A stretch of 64,000 nucleotides of DNA from Ampullaceana balthica (Eukaryota; Mollusca; Gastropoda; Lymnaeidae), in assembly GCA_944989445.1 (NCBI GenBank), contig CALYLW010001390.1:248001-312000 (forward strand), in the 5' to 3' direction. Both the position numbers and the translations under genes were made by a program. The notes under the pieces are model-generated. The model made no database searches, was not told where the DNA came from, and worked only from the letters and a program-made list of their open reading frames with translations. Positions 1 through 12,036 of this stretch are shown here, piece after piece (position 1 is the stretch's first letter; each line of letters starts with the position of its first letter).

Positions 1-371
1 CGTCATTGACGGGTGCTCAAGTCTACGTTCCGTGCAGCGACTGTAATCATCTGTCGTCTACCTGCCTAGCTAACCCTAGCGGGACTTCGACGTTCCTCGT
101 CGGGGCTGTTAGTTTTGGGTCTCGCGCACCCTACTTATCGAGAGGAGCCCGTAACAGAAACTTCAGCTGAGACAATCTAAAGCGATGTGAACGATTGTTC
201 AGCTCGGCTGGTTATATTGTTAATAAGACCCGCTCATCACTTAAACCAAATACTGTCAATACACTTGTGTGTTTGCGTTGTTGGTTAAAAGATGTCTTAT
301 GAAGAAGACATTCAAGTGTTATTTCGATTTTCGACAAGTACGTTTAATAAATGTAACTTATGACACCATAC
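1..371. other. No recognisable feature
   Basis: I see no coding region with family similarity, no array and no terminal repeats here. Confidence 0.4.
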
Positions 372-468
372 ATTTCAATTTTTGTCTTTAATCGAAATTA
401 ACGATTATTTAATCGTTAATTTTTCAAAAGTTAACAATTAAATTTAAATTAATCGTTAACAGCCCTAA
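372..468. mobile_element. hAT-like terminal fragment
   Basis: An AT-rich stretch rich in the motif TTAATCGTTAA ends in AACAGCCCTA. This matches the terminal composition of the element at 32150-32556, which begins TAGGGCTGG and has the same TTAATCG-type internal motifs. Only one end is present, so this is a truncated copy. Superfamily assignment rests on the better-preserved copy with its 8-bp target duplication. Confidence 0.4.
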
Positions 469-1283
469 TTTAAATACGTATTTAGTGTAAATCCAACACT
501 GTAATACCGTAACACGGGTGAAGCCATTGAAAACGGCATTAAAATATCAAGCAATCAAATATTTAAGTGTAACTTTTATATATAAATAATACGATTTTCT
601 TAAAAATTCTCAGAATTTTTTTTAGCCTCTTTTATAAAAAACTGTAACAGCCCATTGATAGAACTACTCACAGTCGGCTAGACTATTTATACGCTTTTTA
701 TATTAAATTATAGGCACGATATACATAATGAATACCATACATTAACTATAAGGTAGTATAAAATAATTTAACAGTGTTTTCATCTTGTATTAGAAATGTT
801 CTCCAGGTCGCATGAGCTTCAACTTGTAAATTGTTATACCATTTCGGTCACTTTAAAATCTTACTTCCCAAACAAGCAAATCGAATCTTCTCCACGCCCC
901 AAGTTTTTTTTAAATTTCGTTTTTATGAATTAAAATAAATTACGGTATTCAACATTTCAAAAGAAATGTGGTTGACACACCAGTTACTTTGATATTTGTC
1001 CGGGATTAGCGCACCTCAACTCATATAGGGGCAATTCAAGCAAACATGCAAGCCATTTTTTAGAAGCTAATGTTTTACGGGTTGAAATTGTTATTCTTTT
1101 GAATATCACCATGGAGAAACCCATGGGATAACATGCTTATTAAAATACAAGCTTTGAATGTAAAAACAAGCTTAGCGATAAAACTCTATACAACCAATGA
1201 AAATTATCAAGACTCAGATACCTAAGCTACTCAGATTTGCCTAAGCTAGTTAGACTATCCTGAGCTACACAGTCTAACCTAAG
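469..1283. other. Mostly unique; MITE-internal fragment at about 495-585
   Basis: The segment around 495-585 (GTGAAGCCATTG, AACGGCATTAAAA, AAGCAATCAAATATTT) resembles interior sequence of the MITE at 1284-1602 and of the element at 61877, so it is probably a decayed copy. The rest shows nothing recognisable. Confidence 0.4.
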
Positions 1284-1602
1284 TGTCCGTCCATAAATGA
1301 CGTCACGCGAATTTGGAACCCCTCCAATATGACGTCACAAAGCTTTTCTATGTGAAAATGAGCATGTTTCAAATCTTTTTTTGTTGTTGTCATTTAAGTA
1401 TGTTTTTATTGTAAGGCTAAATAGCCTAACACGCGTGAAGCAAATTTTAAGCAATCAAATATTTCTGTGGAACTTTAAATTAAAGTTGCGAGTTTTGTTG
1501 TGACGTCACAGTTTGTAAACACTCTCCTCCTACTCGCCATACACTGTTATAAAAATGTGACCCCTCCCCTTTGGTGTGTGACGTAAATTTATGGACGGCC
1601 CC
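1284..1602. mobile_element. MITE with GGACGG/CCGTCC terminal inverted repeats
   Basis: The left end reads GTCCGTCCATAAATGACGTC and the right end reads GACGTAAATTTATGGACGGC, which are inverted copies of each other. The element is about 320 bp and has no coding capacity. CTAAG flanks both sides (about 1279 and 1602) and may be part of a target duplication. Related ends occur at 56430, 58160 and 61877. The superfamily is not determined. Confidence 0.7.
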
Positions 1603-2221
1603 TAAGCCACTCCGACTAGCCTAAGCTACTCAAATTAGCAGACGCACATCAAAACCTTAAAGTTCATGATGGATGGTTCGGCTCAGCTACGAGTTCTTTT
1701 AAAACTATTATTGAGCTGCAATTCATATTTTATATCTTTTTTCAAATAATTTTTGTTTCCTAAAATTTTGGCTCAAAGTGTAAACTTTAGATCTGTAAAA
1801 CACAAGCTTCTCAATATTCCTTTAATCACCTCTCACATTGTTCTACACAACTTGCTATTGGAGATAAATATAAATTTATATTCGAAAAATTTTAAGAACA
1901 TTTTTATAGTTTATTTAATAATTGTGTTTAAGTTAGAGTGTTCCCCCCCCCCATTCATTGACATTTATCTTGCAAGATTTACAATCCAATGGAGGTAACT
2001 GACAAATTTCAACATGCTAATAGCCATTTTTGTTTTAACCGCCCTTTAAATTTTATCTTTTTACAATGACTTAGTCAAGTTTAACCTCATAATACTATAC
2101 ACGTGCAGTATCATCACACATAGAACAGCCTGTTTTATTTTAAAGTAAATATTTGTTGCATTTTTCAGTTGATTTCTCATCCAATGTCTAACTGCATGCC
2201 TCACTCTATCTCTCGTTACAT
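1603..2221. other. No recognisable feature
   Basis: AT-rich unique sequence. The only open frame is short and shows no family similarity that I recognise. Confidence 0.4.
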
Positions 2222-2496
2222 ATCTCAGTCTATGTCTTATCTTATCTGTTTACAGACGCTCCTTCTATACAGAAGATTATTGCGTCCTACGCTTATCTAT
2301 GGTTTGTGTTTAGTCCTGCATTTTTATTAGAGATTTAAATGTTGATAAAGTGTTGGTTTTCCTGGATTCTTCAGGCAACCCATTCCACGCCCGAATTCCG
2401 GACGGGAAGAAGGAAAACTTGTATGTGTTTGTTCTTGCATACGGAATAAGAAAGGTGTTTTTATCTTTATGTCTATCTGAGGGTTGTATTAAGTTA
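2222..2496 (+). repeat. Dispersed repeat, copy 1 of 3
   Basis: This segment (landmarks TTGCGTCCTACGC, GGCAACCCATTCCACGC, GACGGGAAGAAGG) recurs in inverted orientation at 16858-17125 and, more diverged, in direct orientation at about 45335-45535. Copies 1 and 2 stay alignable through the downstream TCTATCTGAGGGTTGTA. No terminal inverted repeat or tail was identified, so the element class is unknown. Confidence 0.7.
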
Positions 2497-2569
2497 TCTT
2501 TGTGTTGTATTTCTAAATTAGAATTAATTGCTTTATGTATGATTACTACTTTGCTCTTGGTTCACACTA

Positions 2570-2760
2570 TGGCTAACTGTATGTCTCACTGCATATTTCA
2601 CTACATATATGTCTCACTTCATGTCTCACAGTATGTCTCGCTGCATGTCTTCCTAAATATCCCCTTGCATATCTCAATGTATGTCTCACAATATGTCTTA
2701 CTGCATGTCTCACTGTATGTCTTTCTGCATGTGTCACCGCATTCTCACTGGTATGTCTAA
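2570..2760. repeat. Degenerate minisatellite (ATGTCTCACTGC units)
   Basis: Imperfect units built on ATGTCTCACTGC/ATGTCTCACAGT repeat about a dozen times with drifting length. Open frames across it on both strands are products of the repeat and are not called as genes. Confidence 0.75.
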
Positions 2761-3061
2761 ACGACAACGTTGTTTTGTGACGTCTTGTCAGGCTCATACT
2801 TACCCTGTTTGCATGACATAAACATACATAATTTGCAATGTATGTCACGTCCTGTCTGTCCTGTCCATGACGCTACTAATTTTAGAAAGCAGCGCACCAA
2901 ATTACTGCACCAAAAATAATTCTTTTCGAACGTTCCGCCTAAAATTGTTCAAAATGAAAATAAATGAATAAAATAAAAATAAATGAAAGTTCTGTATTAT
3001 ATTATTTTTTATTCTGATGAGTATTTTTTCTCTGTACTGCTTCGATACGCATTCAAGGATA

Positions 3062-4131
3062 GCAGTGATGGAATCTGGTTTCACACTAGAGCTGATGGAG
3101 GACTTTTCAACACTGCCCGCCTCCGAGCCAAGACCAAAACGACAGATATCCTAATTCGTGAGCTACTCTTTGCGGATGATGCGGCATTAACAGCACACAC
3201 AGAAACTGGTTTGCAACAACTCGTGTCAAGCTTCTCCAACGCCTGCAAAGAATTTGGTCTGCAAATCAGCTTGAAAAAGACAAACATCATGGCCCAAGAC
3301 ACACAACCTCCTCCTACAATCAATATCGACAATGAAAACTTGGAGGTTGTGGACAGCTTCACCTACTTTGGTTCCAAGGTCTCCAATACATTGTCCATTG
3401 AAGAGAACATAAACAGTAGAATTGGCAAGGCAGCTGCCACAATGGCTAAATTAAGCAAACGGGTCTGGCAAAATACTAAGTTAACAGTGAAAACCAAACT
3501 GTGTGTATACAGAGCCTGCGTCATTAGTACACTGCTATACGGGCGCGAGACATGGACCACTTACACATCCCATGAGCGCAAGCTTAATAGCTTCAACTTG
3601 AGATGCCTGCAACGCATCCTAGGCATTAAATGGCAAGACAAGGTGCCTAATACGGAGGTCCTAATGCGCGCCAATACCCAAAGCATGTTCTCAATCCTTA
3701 GTGAAATACGCCTGAGATGGCTAGGACATGTTAAAAGAATGAGCCCTGGCCGAATCCCCAAGGACCTGCTATATGGAGAACTGGCATCGGGAAAGAGGAA
3801 GACAGGTCGCCCACGTCTGCGATTTAAATATGTCTGCCAAAGGGACTTAAAGCAGCCAGAATACGCACAAGCGACTGGGAGTGTAAGGCAGAAGACCGAT
3901 CTACGTGGCGCACAGTTGTCAAAGAGGGCGTCATAGTAGCCGAGGAGCGAAGGATGGAGGAGGCTACAGAAAGAAGAGTTAGAAGAAAGGCCAACACATT
4001 TGGTAGAACAGAATTCGTGTGTAAAATCTGTGGTAAAGACTGTCAGTCAAGGATAGGACTGCACAGCCACTCGAGGAAATGCAACCCAACTCAACAGTGA
4101 TGCACCATCGTCTCGCGAGACGGAAGGATGC
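3062..4131 (+). pseudogene. RTE-like LINE, 3' part of reverse transcriptase ORF
   Basis: The fragment encodes the C-terminal half of a non-LTR retrotransposon polymerase. It carries the catalytic FADD box (LLFADDAAL, about 3160-3186), the SFTYFGSKVS segment, the thumb-region YRACVISTLLYG and the conserved LRWLGHVKRM block. A frameshift lies between about 3850 and 3875. The downstream frame continues with the family's basic tail and a Cys/His finger (CKICGKDC...HSHSRKC), ending at a TGA at 4098-4100. A short 3' UTR includes the 14-bp palindrome CGTCTCGCGAGACG (4109-4122). The endonuclease and the N-terminal RT are missing, so the copy is 5'-truncated and dead. Exact clade (RTE-type against a relative) is inferred. 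Confidence 0.88.
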
Positions 4132-4144
4132 CGATTAATTAATT

Positions 4145-4197
4145 AAGTTTTTCAAAATAAATAGATTTCAGCTGAAATGTATTTATTTTGAAAACTT
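4145..4197. repeat. 53-bp near-perfect palindrome
   Basis: The sequence is centred on CAGCTG (4169-4174). The two arms pair over about 26 nt with one mismatch (4164/4179) and one single-base bulge near the outer end, and there is no spacer. It lies directly downstream of the LINE 3' end and just before CGTCATTTTGACGGGT, itself a short inverted repeat. Confidence 0.8.
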
Positions 4198-4489
4198 CCG
4201 TCATTTTGACGGGTAATACACTAGTCTATCTAAAATTCATATAGAGCAGCATGTATAACTGCATGTCGAAATTAGCCCTGTCAGCGGGTACTCGGGAACA
4301 CGGGTACCCGTTGCCGTTTAATTACCCGGATTGTAAAATTGCACCCGGATACCCGTTAAAATGTTGCTGCAATGTCTATACTCTATACCAAAGATGGTCA
4401 AACTGCAGCCCAGGCTCTCTGTGTTCAAATTTTGGCTCGCAAACAATTTATTAAATTTTAAAAAAATGTTTGAAATGATGGTCGGAGAC

Positions 4490-4640
4490 TTCGACCACGG
4501 ACGTTTCGACCCCGCCGATTCAACCACAGGACGTTTTGACCCAAGGACATTTCGACCCTTGTCGGTTCGACCACGGACGATTCGACCCCGGGCGACTCGA
4601 TTCCGGACAGTTCGATCACAGGACGTTTCGACCCCATCAG
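4490..4640. repeat. Degenerate repeat of GGACGTTTCGACC motif
   Basis: About ten loosely spaced copies of the motif GGACGTTTCGACC/TTCGACCACGGACG occur with a period of roughly 15-16 bp. Frames open on both strands are repeat by-products. Confidence 0.65.
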
Positions 4641-4649
4641 TTGCACGCA

Positions 4650-7040
4650 TTTATGGAAGAAATTTATTCAATTTGAATTGTGTGATTTGCTTTATGGCAC
4701 AGCAATGATGTGGCTAAGCCGTGTTAAAATCCCATTCATTTTTGCAAGCTCCAAAATGATGACATGTTTTTCTCACTGGAAATTTAATCCACAACTTATG
4801 ATTCCACTTGCATGTCAAAGTTGTCACATACCACATGAATATAACTTATAACTTCAGGGTAAGGATAACCTCGTCTGCCTACTCTAAAGAATCATCACAG
4901 GATTTCAGAGAAAACTGTCATTGTTTGAAGAACAAATGGATTTAGACATTTTTTTAAAAATAGAAAATGTTCATTCTATCGGAGAGTTTGGCTAAAAAAA
5001 AATGTTTACACATCGATTTTACTAAAATACAAATTTTAAGGATTTAATGAATCAATTTAGGAGATATTTTAAGACATTGACAGAATGGAAAGTGTTATTC
5101 TTCCTTTCAAGAATTCGTTTTATTGTAACATCGTTAATGTAGCAGCTGAGTTACTGTTGAATCTAATCAACTTGCAAGCAAATAATTTGAAAGTGAGGCA
5201 TGAGAGGTAAAACTTATTGAAGTTTACCGCTACGTACTTAACTTTGAATTTTTAAATGTGAAGAATCTTGCCTCTGGAATACCATCAGTTTGTGGAACAA
5301 CTTATTTCGGTGACCAAACATTTTCACAAATGAATTAACAGAAGTCAACACATTGAATGAGTTTGACTGATGAACATTTACTGGATGAATTTTTTTTTAA
5401 AAAAAGGTAACTCGAATAAATATTATTTATTTATTGATAATTTTGGAGACAAAAAATATTATTTAAAAAAAAAGACACTTGTCAACTAAGACAATAGAGT
5501 GTTGGAAAAAAGTAATTTAAACAAGAAAATTAGCCTCTCTTTTGTGAACATCTTTTATAACACAATTTATAGCCGCTCTCACATTTTGAGAAGCAATCGT
5601 TTTCCCCCGTCTCGCCTGGATCCTCGCAGCCTAGAAAATTTTTTTTTAAAAAGAAAAGAATTATAAACAATTAGTGTGCATGGCATTTTGAATATTTTTT
5701 AAATTATAACTTAGGATTTGGCTTTTAAAAGTTTGCTTTTACGTATCTATTTATATTCATTGTCTTCTTGCGTAAATTTATGCACCCAAATGGTACTTTA
5801 AAAGCAAATCAAACAAAAAGTTGTTTATTAAAACATAATGTATAATGTTTATATTGCTCTAGGAGAAGCGAGAGTCATGATGCAGCGTTCACTGTCGGTA
5901 TTAAAGTTTCCTCTGCTTCACCACTATTTACAGTGTACCAAATATTTTAAAACTGTCGCAGAAACTTGTAAGTTGTGTCAAAACCAGCGTTTATCATTTA
6001 GGTTATTTTAGGAGCTTAGGATTTCTTTCAAATCACTAAGTTTTGAAATTGTATCTAGCTATAGATTTTAATTATTCCCAGCCCATTGTTCTCATCCCAA
6101 ACACAACGTCTCCATGTTTTCTTGGGTCGACATCACATTTATTGTAACTTTCTCTCTAGCGCAAAATTGCAAGCTGGGGATATTTTAGAGGCCCTAAGAT
6201 AGGTCTTGGGTAAAGAGGGTATATTTCAAATATCAGCTTCGAAAACCATATGTCAGTTGTTTGGTTAAAAATTAGACATCAGCATCATGTCTTCCATTCT
6301 GGTAAAGATAAAAAGTAATTCATTTGACTTGATATACATTAAAAAGATAACTACAATCTGACCACTTTTTTAGCCGTAAAAATTATTTTTTTAATATTAA
6401 CACTCCTCTGGGTCGGGTGCCCATAATGCCGTTTTTTAAAATGAATTAGGCCTTATAAAAATTAGTTTAAGTGTTTGCTTCTGGGTTAACGGATGGAGCT
6501 TGGTCACATTTATTCGGCTGAGGCCCGAAATAATTTTTTTTTCCGCAAACGTTTAAGTCTTTTCCTATAGGATTGTACAATATTTTGACAATAGCGGAAA
6601 TATGTATCCAGCACTATCCAGATTGAAATGTATATGGTTATTTAGCTTTACATTTTGTACCGTTAGGGTCCTAGGGGTCTATACCTTTATGGCCCAAATT
6701 AAAGCTCTATAAGGAACAAAATTCTTCGTTTTGTATTGGACATGGTGCCCTGTATCATTTTCCCTTAAATAAAATTTAAAAAATATCTAACAAATAGTTT
6801 TAAACAAATCTTTTTGGTTACAAATGAATTGAACATTTGCCTAAATTCGTACCTGTGGCTTCGTGGTGTCTGCCGATTTATAAATGTACATAAGTAAAAG
6901 AAATAATCATATAATTATTGACTTTATAATGAAACGCTCTAGAAAACTACTCGAAATCGTTTTTCCCTATTTAAACGGAACAAATTTTTAAAATTTTAGT
7001 TTCTTATGTATCCGACTATGATTCTCACCAAAATATGACA
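4650..7040. other. Long AT-rich stretch without recognised features
   Basis: I find no exon with family similarity, no array and no clear terminal repeats. Homopolymer runs of A and T are frequent. Confidence 0.4.
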
Positions 7041-7390
7041 TAAAATTAAGGGAGAGGGATTTGACCAAGGACTTGATTTCATCATTCAAAGGGGAAAATG
7101 CCGCGATGCGTGATTCCATCGAATATGGGGAATATATAGAGGAAAGGAATTGAATTCAGAATATGATCATATAATGCAAAGGAATTATAATGGGGTTTGA
7201 AATGATAAAGAGTTTAGGAAAGACTTAATTTAAAAAGTGATCCCATTTTGCAACGGGATCATACAGGGAAAGTGATTTGATCAAAAATAGGATGGCAATA
7301 TGCAACGCGATCGTACTGGCACTGGACGGGGCATAGAAGGGGATCCACAATGTAGACCCACGTGAAACTCCGGGTAAATCAGGTAGTGTT
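7041..7390 (+). mobile_element. Degenerate Helitron-like remnant
   Basis: Blocks such as GGGATTTGA, AAAGTGATTTGATCA and GGGATCATAC recur in loose order and match, in inverted orientation, the region 15205-15860. The right end reads CTCCGGGTAAATCAGGTAGT, comparable to the CGCCGGGTATATTAGCTAGT terminus there. A CTAGT-like 3' terminus is what Helitrons end with, but no RepHel coding sequence or convincing terminal hairpin is visible. Confidence 0.35.
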
Positions 7391-8165
7391 TTTATACAAA
7401 ATCTTTTGCTAAAGTCTTGTAACTTCTATGTAATATAAAAATGAACTTATGTTCGTTAGGCTTTTATGCCTTATTACCAAATACACCAGATCGGCAAGAA
7501 ACTTTGTATAGTTCTTTATTACACTCCCGTGATGGAAAATTGACAATTTTGTTTTTAAAAAGAACACTTACTGGGAACCAGGGGCCCAAAATATCGTATT
7601 TTCCTTTTAAGATATAGTAAAAGTTAGCTGAACTTTGGCACATGGGTAAATGAATGGTGCTCGACCAAAATTTGTACACAAAAACTTGATGGCCCATAAT
7701 AAAAATCATTGAACCTCTAAATTCCATTACTTATTTTCTTAAAAGCTTTTGAAATGTTGAAACTTCTCCATGTCCTATCTTCACATACGCTTTATAACCT
7801 CCGTACTACTCTCTTTCTCCTCTTGGTGGTTGTTAAGATTCCTCATTATACCACGGCAGCTAAATTTTTATTTTATTTCATTTCATTTATTTAGTTTTTG
7901 TCTGTCACTGACGAAGGCGTTTTGCCAAAACATTATTTTTGTTTCTTGGTGTCCTGTGGGGCCTACGTACCCACTTTTTATATTATTAGTATCATAACTT
8001 AATGAGATATAATGTTTTTTCTATAAGAGAAATCACAAGCCCTATACATTTAAAATTAGCGGGTTGCATTTGAGTTGGAGGATAACGTCTGTCTCACGGG
8101 TCCATCTAGGGGGTCACCACACACGAATGACCTGTTCTTAAATTAGTTGACTACATTTACATATT
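7391..8165. other. No recognisable feature
   Basis: Short open frames on both strands show no family similarity that I recognise. Confidence 0.4.
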
Positions 8166-8169
8166 GTAT

Positions 8170-8757
8170 GGCAACCGTCCGTCTTCATGGGACGATGGCG
8201 TGTACTCCTGCTCCTCTGCCCCCCTCCCTGCCCCTTCTCCTGGCCCTTCTCTCTTCACTCAAAGCTATGAGGGATGCTTCCGCGACATGAATGCCCTCAC
8301 GCACTTTTGTCCGCCAGGAGGTGCGCTCCTCGGCAATGGTCTCCCACGTTTTATAGTCTATCTGTGCCAATGACATGTCTTTCTTGCTGACGTCCTTGAA
8401 GCGCAAGCAGGGGCAACCTCTTTTTCTCTTGCCGGTTGCCAGCTCACCGTAAATCAAGGCTCTTGGAATGCGCTCCGAGCTCATCCTGCGAACATGACCT
8501 AACCACCGCAGGCGCCTCTCACTCAGAATTGAGTGCATACTGAGCATATGGCTTCTTCTGAGTACCTCGACATTGGTGATCTTGTCATGCCACTTGATGC
8601 GTAGAATCCTACGCAAGAATCGTAAGTGGAAGCTGTTGAGCTGCTTTGTTTGCTTGGCGTAGGTCGTCCAGCACTCACTGCCATAGAGGATTGTGCTCAG
8701 CACGCAGGCCTGGTACACAGTGATTTTCGTCCTATCTGTGAGCTGCGCATTGTTCCA
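8170..8757 (-). pseudogene. RTE-like LINE, C-terminal polymerase fragment
   Basis: This open stretch of about 190 codons aligns with the C-terminal region of the LINE at 3062-4131. It has YQACVLSTILYGSECWTTY, the LNSFHLRFLRRILRIKWHDK segment, LRWLGHVRRM and the basic C-terminal stretch. The RT active site lies upstream of the truncation and is absent, and the terminal Cys/His finger is also missing. It is an independent, 5'-truncated insertion on the opposite strand to the first. Confidence 0.88.
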
Positions 8758-9175
8758 CACATATTATGTCTAACTTAATATAACCAACCCTCATTTATAA
8801 TATGCCGAAAGTCATCTAAATATGTGTAGATACATAAGGGCTAAGTTCAAATGATTCCGTTCGCACATGTTTGGTGAATTCGTTAAAGAGATTGATTTAA
8901 AGTTCACAGGAAGACATTCGCCGTCACATAAATCTTCGCTATTCACCGGCATCGCACCGATATTGCCTCTGTACACAGCCCAAGCCGCAGTTCCCGTTAC
9001 ACGTGAAGAAACACATAGTCGATATCAGAATCAGTAGTAAGATTGCTTTCATATTGGCAATGGGCAAATCTACAGAAACAGTTAAAGGTTTACATCTAAG
9101 TCAGTCACAGCTCAGAATATATCAAAATAGCGGAGAAAATTCATAGCTCTCAATAGCATGTAGAAGAAAGTTAAA
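8758..9175. other. No recognisable feature
   Basis: Unique sequence leading into the adjacent tandem array. Confidence 0.35.
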
Positions 9176-9720
9176 GCTCAGAATAAAATACTACAATCTA
9201 ACAAAGTAATAGCTTGGAATAAAATACTAAAATCTAACAAAGTAATAGCTTGGAATAAAATACTACAATCTAACAAAGTAATAGCTTGGAATAAAAATAC
9301 TACAATCTAACAAAGTAATAACTTGGAATAAAATACTACAATCTAACAAAGTAATAGCTTGGAATAAAATACTACAATCTAACAAAGTAATAACTTGGAA
9401 TAAAATACTACAATCTAACAAAGTAATAGCTTGGAATAAAATACTACAATCTAGCAAAGTAATAGCTTGGAATAAAATACTACAATCTAACAAAGTAATA
9501 GCTTGGAATAAAATACTACAATCTAACAAAGTAATAGCTTGGAATAAAATACTACAATCTAACAAAGTAATAACTTGGAATAAAATACTACAATCTAACA
9601 AAGTAATAGCTTGGAATAAAATACTACAATCTAACAAAGTAATAACTTGGAATAAAATACTACAATCTAACAAAGTAATAGTTTGGAATAAAATACAATA
9701 GAAAAAAGTCATAGCTTAAA
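9176..9720. repeat. 36-bp minisatellite, about 15 copies
   Basis: The unit TTGGAATAAAATACTACAATC... (36 bp) repeats about 15 times with very high identity; the commonest variation is TAGC against TAAC at one position. Because 36 is a multiple of three, a spurious minus-strand open frame with a 12-residue period runs through it. I do not call a gene. Confidence 0.95.
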
Positions 9721-9984
9721 ATAAAATACAATAGAGCAAATTTACGTCGAAAAAACGCGCATAAAGATGAGCAAATATCGAGATAAAAATACCTTGAGAA
9801 GGGAAAAGGCCACACATCCTTAGTTCTGACAGCCCGCATGAAAATATGACGAAAGTAGCAAGCCCCACCCCTCTCCGTGCCTACGCCTACGTCATCCATT
9901 GGTTAACTAAAAGTACCGTGATGTTGCCGCGTCGTGCATTTATTTCTCTTGAGTGATCCATACCAACTTACAGAATTAAACAAC

Positions 9985-10330
9985 CCAGAAAAGCAAAGTT
10001 TTTGACTATACATCAATTATATATGACACATAACTAAAAGTATTATGTTCAATATAATACGCATCGCGCGACAAACATTTACTGACTGAACTCCCCTTGC
10101 TGAAAAACAAGGGGATGTGGTCATCGATGGCTGGAGTGAACTCCGGTGGCACGTGGAGGTCACCAATAGCAGACGGCTTCATTGAGATACATAGAGATAA
10201 ACTAAAAATTCAATAATTTAATCACGTAATTTAGATCGATCTGAAATTTTGATACAATGCATTGTTAGGTTACACTAGTATATGTGCAAAATTTCAGCTC
10301 GATAGGATCACGCGAGGTGGATCATTTTTT
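9985..10330 (-). repeat. Dispersed repeat related to the 12-13 kb duplication
   Basis: In reverse complement this region shares landmarks with 12037-13125: the GCGTATTATATTGAACA motif, CTTTTAGTTA..., TATAGTCAAAAACTT and an AAATTTCAGATCGATC-type block. It ends in a GA-rich simple stretch (10365-10395). The class of the element is unknown. Confidence 0.55.
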
Positions 10331-10395
10331 ACTTTTGTTTTTCTACCCGCCCGACCGACCATGACAGACAGAGAGAGAGAAAGAAAGAAAGAAAC

Positions 10396-10466
10396 AAGAC
10401 GGTGAAGGTGAAGTTAATATAAGGGATTTAACAAGACGGTGAAGGTGAAGTTAATATAAGGGATTT
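10396..10466. repeat. 36-bp direct duplication
   Basis: AACAAGACGGTGAAGGTGAA and the following bases through GGGATTT occur twice in tandem, immediately after a GAAA-rich simple repeat. Confidence 0.85.
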
Positions 10467-10479
10467 AAAAAGAATTTAA

Positions 10480-11220
10480 AAAGTATGACATAAAAGGTTT
10501 TTTAAAAAATTGTGTGCTAAACTATGTAGTAAACAGTAATGCCACTTTGATTTTTGTTTTTTTAAATGCCAAGTTATTTACAATCGTCTTTATATTTTAA
10601 AAAAATATTTAATGTTTGTTAAGAGATTTGGCTTCTTGACAACCCCGCAAATTGACTTCGGGTAATTCGCTGATACTATTATTACGGACGATTTGAAGTT
10701 ACGGTTAATAGCAAAAGAATTTACATCTAAAAATGGGTTTTTGCGATTTTGCCAGTACGAACATCAAAATGTTGTGTCTTGTTGTATCCTACGTTCTGCT
10801 CAGCGAGTGACGCAGCAGCGTTCAACGGCAACGGCTGTGAGGGACCAAGCAATTTTCCAGCCGCCCCTGTTTCCCTAAGTCGTCTCAGGTAACCCATCCA
10901 AACTTTTGCTGTCTCGCGCATATGATCAGACCGTTAGGAAGATCAAAGCTTGATCAAGTAAGTCGTTGTTACTTAGATGCGGTGAAACTACTCTTTAAAA
11001 AATTAGACCAAAATGTAGAAAGCTAGAAGAAATTTGTTACAATAATTTAAATCAAGGCCGCTGTTCTTTAATTAAGAGTCTTAAACGTGTTTCATGTGAA
11101 CTGTAAATCTTAGCATAATTAATAAAACCCGATTATACGAAAACAAAAAATATGTGAAAAATACTTAAATCTTTAACATCTGCCTAGGATAGGAGCTTAA
11201 TATTAATATTGCGATGAATT
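10480..11220. other. No recognisable feature
   Basis: A short GC-richer island at about 10780-10880 gives small open frames on both strands but no family match. Confidence 0.35.
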
Positions 11221-11224
11221 GTTC

Positions 11225-11640
11225 ACTCAACAACTTGCACTGAGTGTTTACTTAACATCACGCAGTCAGTTGTTAACTTACCAACTTGCAGTGAATGTTT
11301 ACTAAACATAATGCATTAAGTAGTTAACTTACCAACTTGCAGTAAATGTTAAATTAACACCATGCAGTGAGATGTTAACTTACCAACTTGTATAGAGTGT
11401 TAACGTGACAGCCCTAAGTGAGTTGATAACTTACCAACTTGTATGCAGTGTTAACGTGACAGCCCTAAGTGAGTTGATAACTTACCAACTTGTATAGAGT
11501 GTTAACGTGACAGCCCTAAGTGAGTTGATAACTTACCAACTTGTAGGGAGTGTTAACGTGACAGCCCTAAGTGAGTTGATAACTTACCAACTTGCACTCA
11601 CTGTTTACTTAACAGCCTACAGTGAGTTGTTAACTTACCA
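11225..11640. repeat. 51-bp minisatellite, about 8 copies
   Basis: Units of the type GTTAACGTGACAGCCCTAAG...TTACCAACTTGTAT are 51 bp long and nearly identical in the centre. They degrade at both edges, where variants such as AACATCACGCAGT are seen. Confidence 0.9.
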
Positions 11641-12036
11641 ACATGCAGTAAGGAATAATTTGCTTGCAGTGAACGTGTTTAACTGATGTGCAACGATCTG
11701 ACTTATCTCTGCCTTATATTGCAAGCTATTGGTACGTATTTTATTGGGTTTTTTCCAACTACATTAATCACATTAATGCAAGGGGGTTTTTGTCGTTTTT
11801 AATTTGTTAAACCAAGGATTATTTTGTTCATTGATTAATATGCACCAGTTGTTGGATTTTTAGCAACCCAAATTTTTAAAATATCGAAACGTTCGCAGAT
11901 GAATTTTAGCGTTTCTAAAATTGAAATAATTACAAGAACCAAGAGATGCAAAATAAACGCATTTTTTAAACAAAATATTTATTTTTAAAAAAGCCATTTA
12001 TAAGAATCAAAGGTATGTTTCAAGCAATGCTATTTT
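11641..12036. other. No recognisable feature
   Basis: AT-rich unique sequence between two repeats. Confidence 0.35.

Noticed and set aside
4318..4708. Arg-rich small proteins on both strands
   Set aside because: Translation of degenerate GGACGTTTCGACC repeats.
9263..9712. A 149-codon frame with a 12-residue repeat
   Set aside because: Product of the 36-bp minisatellite; no start context or family similarity.
9176..9720. CRISPR-like array
   Set aside because: Units are contiguous and identical with no unique spacers, and the window is eukaryotic. The same applies to every other array here.
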